NCBI GenBank assembly: GCA_021835105.1 | Contig: JAKBQS010000020.1 | Location: forward strand, 1-13,987 | Direction: 5' to 3' | From: Microcaldota archaeon | GTDB lineage: Archaea > Micrarchaeota > Micrarchaeia > Micrarchaeales > CABMGC01 | Length of the DNA: 13,987 bases | Shown: in pieces, positions 7,374 through 12,736 of the stretch | Layout of the letters: each line of letters starts with the position of its first letter | Position numbering within the stretch: position 1 is the first letter of the stretch | Notes under the pieces: model-generated | Seen by the model: the letters and a program-made list of their open reading frames with translations, nothing else | Databases searched by the model: none | Told to the model about the DNA's origin: nothing | Program-made: the position numbers and the translations under genes

Positions 7374-7682
7374 ATGGAAATATTCAATTGTGTTTATATG
7401 GTACTGCCGCAGATAGGAAGCGCTTTGATATCGACAATAATCACGATAATCGCAATAGGCTTGGTAATATTCATAGTATTCAAGCTTGGAAAGACAATAC
7501 TTAGGATAGTATTCGGTGTAATTGCCAACAGCATTCTGGGATTCATAGTGATATTTCTACTGAATTACCTCTTTGATATAGGAATAGTCTTTACCATACC
7601 GGTGCTTGTTTCAGTTGCACTCTTCGGGCTCCCTGCAGTGGGAACTATAGTTATACTCAAGCTCCTCGGAGGAGGAATCTAA
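7374..7682 (+). CDS. Small membrane protein, BofA-like
   Basis: This is a 102-residue, very hydrophobic protein. A first transmembrane helix spans roughly residues 13-37 (SALISTIITIIAIGLVIFIV). A second, Gly-rich region follows, with the pattern ANSILGFIVIFLLNYL, then VPVxxVALFGLPAVG-like sequence (IPVLVSVALFGLPAVGTIV) and a terminal LKLLGGG. That order resembles the pro-sigma-K processing inhibitor BofA family, which is also found in archaea, where its role is unknown because there is no sigma K. The start is uncertain: ATG at 7374 gives the full length, whereas ATG at 7398 (MVLPQIGSAL) fits the nearest TATA-like box better. The gene stands alone between the phosphodiesterase (divergent) and the histone (convergent). 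Confidence 0.65.
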   Translation: MEIFNCVYMVLPQIGSALISTIITIIAIGLVIFIVFKLGKTILRIVFGVIANSILGFIVIFLLNYLFDIGIVFTIPVLVSVALFGLPAVGTIVILKLLGGGI

Positions 7683-7704
7683 AGGGCTGTAGTACGAGAA
7701 AGGC

Positions 7705-7899
7705 TTACTTTGCAAGCTGCACATCAGACTTTTTTATGGTCTTGCGTTTGGCGTGGGCTGCGAACTTTACCGCCTTCTTTGATATATCATACGCGTACTT
7801 GTTGAGAAGCTCGCAAAGTTCCGATACCGCCTCGTCACTTACCTTGTCCGCCCCTGCATCCTTGAATATCTTCTTTGCTGTTCCCTTTGTTATCCTCAT
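7705..7899 (-). CDS. Archaeal histone (HMf-like histone fold)
   Basis: This is a DNA-wrapping histone, expected to form dimers and larger stacks on chromosomal DNA. The 64-residue protein is a minimal histone fold: helix 1 (ITKGTAKKIFKDAG), loop 1 with the conserved GADKVS, a long helix 2 (DEAVSELCELLNKYAYDISKKAVKFA), loop 2 with AKRKTIKKSD (the RKT DNA-contact motif), and a short helix 3 (VQLAK). The N-terminus is a few residues shorter than HMfB-type proteins. It carries no tail. A TATA-like box (TTTTTAAT, 7926-7933) is centred about 31 bp before the ATG, so the leader is at most a few nucleotides. The gene is convergent with the BofA-like gene. Confidence 0.93.
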   Translation of the reverse strand: MRITKGTAKKIFKDAGADKVSDEAVSELCELLNKYAYDISKKAVKFAAHAKRKTIKKSDVQLAK

Positions 7900-7925
7900 C
7901 TTACCAAACTAACTTGTGCAAAGGC

Positions 7926-7933
7926 ATTAAAAA
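7926..7933 (-). promoter_or_regulatory. TATA-like box for the histone gene
   Basis: TTTTTAAT on the minus strand is centred about 31 bp before the histone ATG, predicting a leader of around 5 nt. Confidence 0.45.
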
Positions 7934-7972
7934 TCCTTCCATATTAACGGAATTCTTACTTGTAACCAAGCA

Positions 7973-7980
7973 ATTATTAA
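7973..7980 (+). promoter_or_regulatory. TATA-like box for the GNAT gene
   Basis: ATTATTAA on the plus strand is centred about 25.5 bp before the ATG at 8002, so transcription should start at or next to the start codon. A 16-bp palindrome fills the space between this box and the ATG. Confidence 0.5.
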
Positions 7981-7985
7981 TCACG

Positions 7986-8001
7986 GCTACAAATTTGTAG
8001 C
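7986..8001. promoter_or_regulatory. 16-bp perfect palindrome, candidate operator
   Basis: GCTACAAATTTGTAGC is its own reverse complement over all 16 bases. It ends one base before the GNAT start codon and begins 6 bp after the TATA-like box, a place where a bound dimeric repressor would block the initiation complex. The binding protein is unknown. Confidence 0.5.
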
Positions 8002-8463
8002 ATGCAGGAAATGAGGGAACTGCGCATATCAGATTACAATTCCCTAAGGGATCTTATACTTGGAATATACGATGAGTATCCAAAAGCATTGCGCTTCTCA
8101 TCAAAGCCTTCGGAAGCCGAGATCTACTCCTTGCTCAGGGCGAAGATTGCCGCAATGGAAACTGGCGAGGGGATAGATCTTGTTATGCTGGATGGAAACC
8201 GCATTATCGGAGAGTGCGAGGTATTCAGGAGTGACGGGATTGCCTTCCTCGGCATAATTGTCGAGAAGCGTGCTAGACGCTCCAGAGTGGGCACAGTCCT
8301 CGTCCGGGAGTGCCTGATGCGCTGTGCGGAAATAGGGATACATGAGGTATGTGCCACTGTTGACAGGGCAAACCATGCTTCCATTGAGTTTCTCAAATCC
8401 AATGGCTTTGTAGTTGGCGGACCCCCGGAACACAACCCTGTAAAGCTCTCTATAAAAGTCTGA
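8002..8463 (+). CDS. GNAT-family N-acetyltransferase
   Basis: This is a probable acetyl-CoA-dependent N-acetyltransferase; the substrate is unknown. The 153-residue protein has the GNAT order: an N-terminal helical part (1-55), the strand pair LVMLDGNRIIGECEVF (60-75), motif A strand FLGIIVEKRARRSRVGT (82-98), and motif B with NHASIEFLKSNGFV (124-137). The acetyl-CoA pyrophosphate loop normally reads R/Q-x-x-G-x-G/A. Here it is R92-R-S-R-V-G97, with Arg in place of the first Gly, which is unusual and might alter cofactor binding. The ATG at 8002 is supported by the TATA-box distance (leaderless). A palindrome directly before the start suggests dedicated regulation. Its stop lies 2 nt from that of the convergent surface protein gene. 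Confidence 0.82.
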   Translation: MQEMRELRISDYNSLRDLILGIYDEYPKALRFSSKPSEAEIYSLLRAKIAAMETGEGIDLVMLDGNRIIGECEVFRSDGIAFLGIIVEKRARRSRVGTVLVRECLMRCAEIGIHEVCATVDRANHASIEFLKSNGFVVGGPPEHNPVKLSIKV

Positions 8464-8465
8464 GA

Positions 8466-9086
8466 TTATGCAGTTGAGTTGTATTCTGTGACAAAGTTGC
8501 CGCTCTCCTGCGTGAGTATGACATATACCGACTGGTTGGATCTCGGCGAGGAGTAATTTACAAGCCATATCTTAGAGTAGTCTTTGCCTATATGGTAAAA
8601 AGTTGGGTAGTATGTAGCCGTGACAATTGTATTTGCGTATCCTACGGATTTGACATAATCCATTACCTGCGGAATCTTGAGGGAGTATGAGCGGGCTATT
8701 GCGACTGGATACGATGCGAGTATGTAGCTCGAGTTTCCAACAAGACCGTAGACTACGCACCCGCTAGTATAGTTGTTTTCAAGCCTGCTCACAAATCCGT
8801 ACTTCGGATAATCGAACGAGAGGACAGAATATGTCGGGCATGGGGACGTGGCATTGGTGATGACGCTCGCTACGATATGCCAGCTTCCCGGATACTGCGA
8901 CTGGGTCACGTTTGTGATATTTATTACTGCACTTGGATACGACCTGCTCAGATCCGATTCCACCAGTGAAACTGCCTGTGATGACGTTATAGGCCCTGAT
9001 AGCACATGGCCTACCAGATAGTATACTACAAAAAGCAGTGCGAATACTATGACAGCGGCAAGTATCGTCTTGACAAGCAGATCCAT
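8466..9086 (-). CDS. Membrane-anchored extracellular protein, unknown function
   Basis: I do not recognise a family. The 206-residue product has one N-terminal transmembrane helix (about 7-29, TILAAVIVFALLFVVYYLVG) and then a soluble domain that should lie outside the cell. The domain is rich in Ser, Thr, Tyr and Val and contains eight N-X-S/T sequons (NIT, NVT, NAT, NYT, NSS, NYS, NQS, NST), consistent with a heavily N-glycosylated archaeal surface protein. Two cysteines (CPTY and GCVV segments) could form a disulfide. The ATG at 9086 is supported by a TATA box centred 25.5 bp upstream (leaderless). It is a single-gene unit between the convergent GNAT gene and the end of the ribosomal operon. 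Confidence 0.75.
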   Translation of the reverse strand: MDLLVKTILAAVIVFALLFVVYYLVGHVLSGPITSSQAVSLVESDLSRSYPSAVINITNVTQSQYPGSWHIVASVITNATSPCPTYSVLSFDYPKYGFVSRLENNYTSGCVVYGLVGNSSYILASYPVAIARSYSLKIPQVMDYVKSVGYANTIVTATYYPTFYHIGKDYSKIWLVNYSSPRSNQSVYVILTQESGNFVTEYNSTA

Positions 9087-9106
9087 GCCTTTATATTGGA
9101 GAATTA

Positions 9107-9116
9107 GATATAAAAG
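9107..9116 (-). promoter_or_regulatory. TATA box for the surface protein gene
   Basis: CTTTTATATC on the minus strand is centred about 25.5 bp before the ATG at 9086 and after the end of thiI, so the gene has its own promoter and a predicted leaderless transcript. Confidence 0.55.
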
Positions 9117-9139
9117 AGCACTGTTTTGGCGGCGGAATG

Positions 9140-10297
9140 CTACTTCTGTATGAGTTCGCCCTTCTCAACTGCTTTGGCCGCAATCTCGCCAATCTTTGTC
9201 CTGGCAAGCATCCTTGCAAATATCGAGATCGGTACGGAGGTGGAAACCTTTCTTGAATTTATAGAGCAGACGTCCTTGTATTTTAGTATTGACAGGTCAA
9301 ATGTATTTATGGCCCTTGCTTTTGATATTATCTCCTCCTTGTCAAATCCTATCAGTGGGCGGAATATTGGTATGCTTATTCCATACTGCTCCGCCATTAT
9401 ATTTGATGATGTCTGCGATGCGACCTGGCCCAGGCTCTCCCCGGTAACTATCGCTTTTGCGCCGTGCTTCTGAGCTATTATCTGCGCTGAGTTCATCATG
9501 AAGGATTTGAGGAGCACTGTCTTGTACTTTCCTGCGGCCATGGTTGAGAGATCGAATTCGTGCGATGGAATCAGATATGCGGAGTAGTGTGGAGCATAAT
9601 CAGAGAGCCTGTCAAGAATATCCATGATCTTCGAGTCTTTTGCTTCGCTGTTGGTGCTGAAAGCATGCACATGCACATATATCGGGTATAGGCCGCGCTT
9701 TATGCCATACCATGCGCTTACCGGAGAGTCTATGCCGCCTGACAAAAGCATTACAGCCTTTCCGGATGATCCAAGCGGCAGCCCGCCAAGCCCCTGGTTG
9801 TTTTCTATTGATACGAATGCCTTCTCCTTTGTCACGCTTATTGAGATTACCGCATTATAGTTTCTAGGGTCAGGAACTGCGCCGGCTTTCTGTATGGATT
9901 CGGCAACAGCCATGACAATTTCAGAAGAGTCGAAGGCATGTCCCTTAAAGGATCTATGGGCATCTACTCTCACGCGAATGCCTTTAAGCGCGCCGCCGGC
10001 TATCTCACCAGCCACTTTCGATATGGATTCCACATCAGGTTCAGATACGTTTGCAATGGAATAAGCGCTTATACCGAATACTTTTGAGATTATGCCTTTA
10101 AGCGCACGTGAATCATCTTCTCGCTTTAGAGGCACGGCAAGCCTATCTCCGTAGTCAATGAGGCTGAAACTTCCTGCAATAGAAAGACGTTCCTGCAAGC
10201 TTGCCTTTAGCAGATTTATGTACTTGCTCCTGTTCCTTCCCTTGAGCCAGAGCTCGCCATATTTTATTATAAGCTCCCTTTGTGGTCTGGAACGCAT
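9140..10297 (-). CDS. thiI: tRNA 4-thiouridine synthase ThiI
   Basis: ThiI adenylates and thiolates U8 of tRNA; some homologues also serve thiamine synthesis. The 385-residue protein has the ferredoxin-like N-terminal domain (ELIIKYGELWLKGRNRSK), a THUMP domain (about 60-165) and a PP-loop ATPase domain with SGGIDSP at 186-192. VTGESLGQVASQT is a second strong signature. It has no rhodanese domain, as usual in archaea. It contains only one cysteine, C344 in YKDVCSINS, which aligns with the catalytic Cys of bacterial ThiI; the additional cysteines reported for some archaeal ThiI proteins are missing. The gene starts 8 nt after the L24e stop and appears to be the last gene of the ribosomal operon. 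No Shine-Dalgarno is visible. Confidence 0.93.
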   Translation of the reverse strand: MRSRPQRELIIKYGELWLKGRNRSKYINLLKASLQERLSIAGSFSLIDYGDRLAVPLKREDDSRALKGIISKVFGISAYSIANVSEPDVESISKVAGEIAGGALKGIRVRVDAHRSFKGHAFDSSEIVMAVAESIQKAGAVPDPRNYNAVISISVTKEKAFVSIENNQGLGGLPLGSSGKAVMLLSGGIDSPVSAWYGIKRGLYPIYVHVHAFSTNSEAKDSKIMDILDRLSDYAPHYSAYLIPSHEFDLSTMAAGKYKTVLLKSFMMNSAQIIAQKHGAKAIVTGESLGQVASQTSSNIMAEQYGISIPIFRPLIGFDKEEIISKARAINTFDLSILKYKDVCSINSRKVSTSVPISIFARMLARTKIGEIAAKAVEKGELIQK

Positions 10298-10305
10298 GCG
10301 AACTA

Positions 10306-10488
10306 CTATTTCTGAGGAGAGCCAGTGCGAGAAGATTCCCTGATTTCCTTCTTGTTGAGTTTCCTCCCAAGTTTTACATTCAGCTTGTAGCAGCGCGTAG
10401 AGCAGTAGTACCTTACAGTACCATTCTTTCTGACAAATTCGAGCCCACGACCACTCTCGACTTCAGAAGTACAGTATGAGCATTTCAA
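10306..10488 (-). CDS. rpl24e: Ribosomal protein L24e
   Basis: This is a large-subunit ribosomal protein of archaea and eukaryotes. The 60-residue product has the C2-C2 zinc finger expected of L24e: C3 and C6 (CSYC), then C29 and C33 (YYCSTRCYK). Between them is GLEFVRKNGTVRY, and the tail is basic (KLGRKLNKKE). The start is a TTG at 10488, not ATG. It is supported by the Shine-Dalgarno AGGTGAT (10499-10493), which overlaps the S28e stop, lies 4 nt upstream, and matches seven bases of the complement of the local 16S tail. It sits in the conserved order L7Ae-S28e-L24e. Confidence 0.95.
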   Translation of the reverse strand: MKCSYCTSEVESGRGLEFVRKNGTVRYYCSTRCYKLNVKLGRKLNKKEIRESSRTGSPQK

Positions 10489-10492
10489 TCAA

Positions 10493-10499
10493 ATCACCT
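10493..10499 (-). promoter_or_regulatory. Shine-Dalgarno for L24e (AGGTGAT)
   Basis: Seven contiguous bases complementary to the 16S 3' tail in this window (ATCACCT). It overlaps the S28e stop codon and lies 4 nt before a TTG, which settles the unusual start codon of L24e. Confidence 0.7.
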
Positions 10500-10730
10500 T
10501 GCGCGTATGGGCTTATCTTCCCTGCTTGTATCAGGCAGGCGTATGAAATCACCCACCTTCACATTGCCAGAAATATTCCTCCGTATGGCTCTTCCGCTGT
10601 CCTTGCCCTCGAGTATTTTGCACAATACCTGCTTTATCTCTCCATATATCCCAGTACGTAGAGGGAATACCTGTACGACTTCGGCAAGATAGCCGTCAAA
10701 TTTCTTTTGCTCTGCGTGCTCCTCAGCCAT
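10494..10730 (-). CDS. rps28e: Ribosomal protein S28e
   Basis: This is a small-subunit ribosomal protein of archaea and eukaryotes, located near the mRNA exit channel. The 78-residue protein has the family core: AEVVQVFPLRTGIYGEIKQV (S1-like barrel), then LEGKDSGRAIRRNISGNVKVGD and the terminal IRLPDTSREDKPIRAR. The last segment corresponds to the conserved LxETEREARxIR ending of the family. The N-terminal MAEEHAEQKKFDG extension is common in archaeal versions. The gene starts 14 nt after the L7Ae stop; a weak GGCTGAT lies 4 nt before the ATG. Its stop overlaps the Shine-Dalgarno of L24e, indicating one mRNA. Confidence 0.95.
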   Translation of the reverse strand: MAEEHAEQKKFDGYLAEVVQVFPLRTGIYGEIKQVLCKILEGKDSGRAIRRNISGNVKVGDFIRLPDTSREDKPIRAR

Positions 10731-10744
10731 ACTTATCAGCCTTC

Positions 10745-11203
10745 TTACTCTTTCTTATTCTCTTTCTTCTGCTGCTTTGGTGCTTCGTGATGCTGCTTCT
10801 GCTCGTTATGCTGTGCCGGCTTCTCCTGGCCGTGCGATGGGGCCTTGCCCGTAACTCTTGAGACCACATCCTTTATCGCGGCTTCAGCACTCCCGTTTTT
10901 CTCCACTGCAACAGCAGCGCATGGAACATTTATCCCAACTGCCTTGCCTATAGCTTCCTTCGTAGGCACATATACAAATGGGACCTTCTTCTGTTCGCAT
11001 ATTGTCGGAAGATGTACAACTACCTCTTCAGGTTCAACATCTTCAGCTATTACCACAAATGTGGCAAGACCTCTCTCAACACTCTTAGTTACCTCGTTTA
11101 TTCCCTTCCTTATAACGCCGTTCTGGGTAGCTAGTCGCAGAGCCTCAAGGCTCTTGTCTGATACTTCCTTTGACACTTCGAACTTCACGTAGGATTTTGC
11201 CAT
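10745..11203 (-). CDS. rpl7ae: Ribosomal protein L7Ae (K-turn RNA-binding protein)
   Basis: L7Ae is a multi-role archaeal protein. It binds K-turn RNA in the large subunit, in box C/D and H/ACA guide RNPs and in RNase P, whose RNA is also encoded in this window. The first 122 residues are a complete L7Ae domain, including NGVIRKGINEVTKSVERG, FVVIAEDVEPEEVVVHLP and the KKVPFVYVPTKEAIGKAVG block. Residues about 123-152 form an extra low-complexity tail rich in Gln, His, Lys and Glu (QEKPAQHNEQKQHHEAPKQQ), which most archaeal L7Ae proteins of about 120 residues lack. The ATG at 11203 has a near-ideal Shine-Dalgarno (ATGAGGTG) 5 nt upstream and a leader of about 40 nt. It heads the ribosomal operon. 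Confidence 0.96.
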   Translation of the reverse strand: MAKSYVKFEVSKEVSDKSLEALRLATQNGVIRKGINEVTKSVERGLATFVVIAEDVEPEEVVVHLPTICEQKKVPFVYVPTKEAIGKAVGINVPCAAVAVEKNGSAEAAIKDVVSRVTGKAPSHGQEKPAQHNEQKQHHEAPKQQKKENKKE

Positions 11204-11208
11204 TCTTA

Positions 11209-11216
11209 CACCTCAT
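11209..11216 (-). promoter_or_regulatory. Shine-Dalgarno for L7Ae (ATGAGGTG)
   Basis: Eight contiguous bases perfectly complementary to CACCTCAT at the 3' end of the 16S rRNA in this window, with a 5-nt spacer to the ATG. The match includes the A/T positions where this 16S differs from the usual CACCTCCT tail. Confidence 0.8.
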
Positions 11217-11265
11217 CTCATTGGTACAACAAACACAGTTGTCTACCCTTATATTGGCAATATGC

Positions 11266-11275
11266 CTATATAAAC
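11266..11275 (-). promoter_or_regulatory. TATA box for the L7Ae operon
   Basis: GTTTATATAG on the minus strand is a near-consensus box A. It is centred about 68 bp before the L7Ae ATG, predicting transcription start near 11245 and a leader of about 42 nt, unlike the leaderless genes around it. A second AT-rich stretch (AATATAAG, 11257-11250) could act as an alternative. Confidence 0.65.
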
Positions 11276-11348
11276 CTATAAGATGGCAAGGCGCGTGCTG
11301 CATTCTGCCATGGCGTCCAGATTTTGCGTCGGTGTTTGCCTAGAGTCT

Positions 11349-12158
11349 TCACAGATACTGCCCAAGCCCTGTTGGAGGCATTCTGTCTCGCTGCAATGCG
11401 CTCAGCTCGTTGTACTCCTTGCTTATTACAGCAAGAACGAATTCGTCTACTGCAAGCGAAGCGAGCGGGAACCCGCTGCTGTCAAGCTTTTTTGAGACCT
11501 CCGTAAGTTTCTCGTATACCGCTTCCTCCTTGCCATCACTTGCGAGTATTCCTCCTCCAGCCTTGAACAGCTCAACTGATATAGTCACAAGCATTGAGGC
11601 CTTGCCATCATTAACCCCAGGATCCGTCCTCTCGAGAATGTTTGTAGTAGGCAGCGCCTCTGCGCTCTTGAATGATTGCGCTGCACCGAGAAATCTGTCC
11701 GCAGACTCAAAGAGCATATCAGATGCCTTAGCAGACTCCCCCATGACCGAAAGTGTCTGGGCAGCGTAAGACCTCAGGGATAATGCAATCTGAAGCACCT
11801 GTCCAAACAGTTCAACAGGAGCCCTGTTACCAGCATCAAGATAAGATGACTCCATAGACGATGCAGTCTCAATGCAATAATCCGCATTAGCCTTTAGAAG
11901 CGCATCTGACATCTGAGGATCCGTGTCCCTGATTAGGAACGCTGCGCGTTCCCTGTTCTTCAGTGCAGTCATCATCTTGTCAGTCTGCACCTCTCCCTTG
12001 GAGAGCACATCGCTCGCAAATTTGGCATATTTGCTTACCATGTCCCTCTTTAGCCCTTCAATCTCAGAAACAAGCTTCGGAATAGGAACAGAATCGACTT
12101 TCCTTTCCAGAAGCATACTCCCTGCAACCATCCCACTACACCGATAGCAGATAGGCAT
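11349..12158 (-). CDS. Helical protein of unknown function
   Basis: I do not recognise this protein. The 269-residue product is predicted all-helical and soluble, rich in Ala, Ser, Leu, Glu and Lys. Stretches such as LVSEIEGLKRDMVSKYAKFA, MTALKNRERAAFLI and SAKASDMLFESADRFLGAAQ suggest a helical bundle or TPR-like solenoid, but no clear repeat signature could be assigned. No signal peptide or transmembrane segment is evident. The first codons encode a CxxC (ICYRCSG). If translation begins at the second Met (12131), that motif is not made; a TATA-like box at 12165-12176 would start transcription near 12145 and favours the shorter form. The gene follows the LAGLIDADG-like gene by about 20 nt, so it may be cotranscribed with it. 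Confidence 0.65.
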   Translation of the reverse strand: MPICYRCSGMVAGSMLLERKVDSVPIPKLVSEIEGLKRDMVSKYAKFASDVLSKGEVQTDKMMTALKNRERAAFLIRDTDPQMSDALLKANADYCIETASSMESSYLDAGNRAPVELFGQVLQIALSLRSYAAQTLSVMGESAKASDMLFESADRFLGAAQSFKSAEALPTTNILERTDPGVNDGKASMLVTISVELFKAGGGILASDGKEEAVYEKLTEVSKKLDSSGFPLASLAVDEFVLAVISKEYNELSALQRDRMPPTGLGQYL

Positions 12159-12179
12159 AAGAATGCTTAAAAAACTAAT

Positions 12180-12713
12180 CTACAAATCTTCAGTGGTGGA
12201 AGCACGGGCATTTTGCTTTAGGTCGCTTAGGACTTTCTCTGCGAGTATGCTATACCCGGTTACAAGTTTAAGAAGTCGGGTTATGTTCTTCACCATCCCA
12301 TCTGCAGATGTGTGCACGCCGAACCCTTCAAGGATTATGCTGTCGCTTGGGGTCAGGCCCTTTATGTAAATTCCGTTTCCAGAGATATGCCCTCTACTGT
12401 CGAATATGCCTGCCAGGTAGCTCAGTGAGGCAGGAGTAGGCATGCGGAATATGTATTTATTCCTGCCCAGTATAGAAGTTATGGCGTGTGCTGTCTTCGA
12501 ATCGTAGAAGTATACTGAATTGAACCCTGCTGAATCCTCTTCTACCTTTATTCGTTTTGGGTCTATGCCTATGGCCTTTATGGCTATTTCTATGAATCTT
12601 TGTTCTATATCAGGCATCTGTGTGCGTATGCATATCTTGCTGGTTATCTTAGGAAGACCGCTAAGCATGCCTGCCAGGTAGCAGAGTTCGTTGCTGATAG
12701 TTACTTTTGCCAC
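12180..12713 (-). CDS. LAGLIDADG-fold protein, catalytically degenerate
   Basis: This is a two-repeat LAGLIDADG homing-endonuclease-like protein (177 residues from this start). Repeat 1 is YLAGMLSGLPKI and repeat 2, 87 residues later, is YLAGIFDSRGHISGNG; that spacing fits a double-motif monomer. In each motif the catalytic acid is position 8 of LAGLIDADG. Here it is Leu in repeat 1 (L20) and Arg in repeat 2 (R107), so DNA cleavage is unlikely although the fold and DNA binding could remain. The two repeats also share 15 identical DNA bases (12406-12420 and 12667-12681). It is not inside an intein or intron: the protein stands alone. The start is uncertain. GTG at 12713 gives MAKVTISNELCYLAG; a GTG at 12764 would overlap the pilin-like gene by 28 nt and add 17 residues. 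Confidence 0.72.
   Translation of the reverse strand: MAKVTISNELCYLAGMLSGLPKITSKICIRTQMPDIEQRFIEIAIKAIGIDPKRIKVEEDSAGFNSVYFYDSKTAHAITSILGRNKYIFRMPTPASLSYLAGIFDSRGHISGNGIYIKGLTPSDSIILEGFGVHTSADGMVKNITRLLKLVTGYSILAEKVLSDLKQNARASTTEDL
12406..12420 (-). repeat. 15-nt direct repeat, copy in LAGLIDADG repeat 2
   Basis: CTACCTGGCAGGCAT (minus strand) encodes the YLAG core of the second LAGLIDADG motif. It is identical to the copy at 12667-12681 in the first motif. This is either a trace of internal duplication or selection on the same residues with the same codons. Confidence 0.6.
12667..12681 (-). repeat. 15-nt direct repeat, copy in LAGLIDADG repeat 1
   Basis: Second copy of CTACCTGGCAGGCAT, encoding the YLAG core of the first LAGLIDADG motif, 261 bp (87 codons) from the other copy. 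Confidence 0.6.
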
Positions 12714-12736
12714 ACAATCGTCCCATGCGCACAAGC

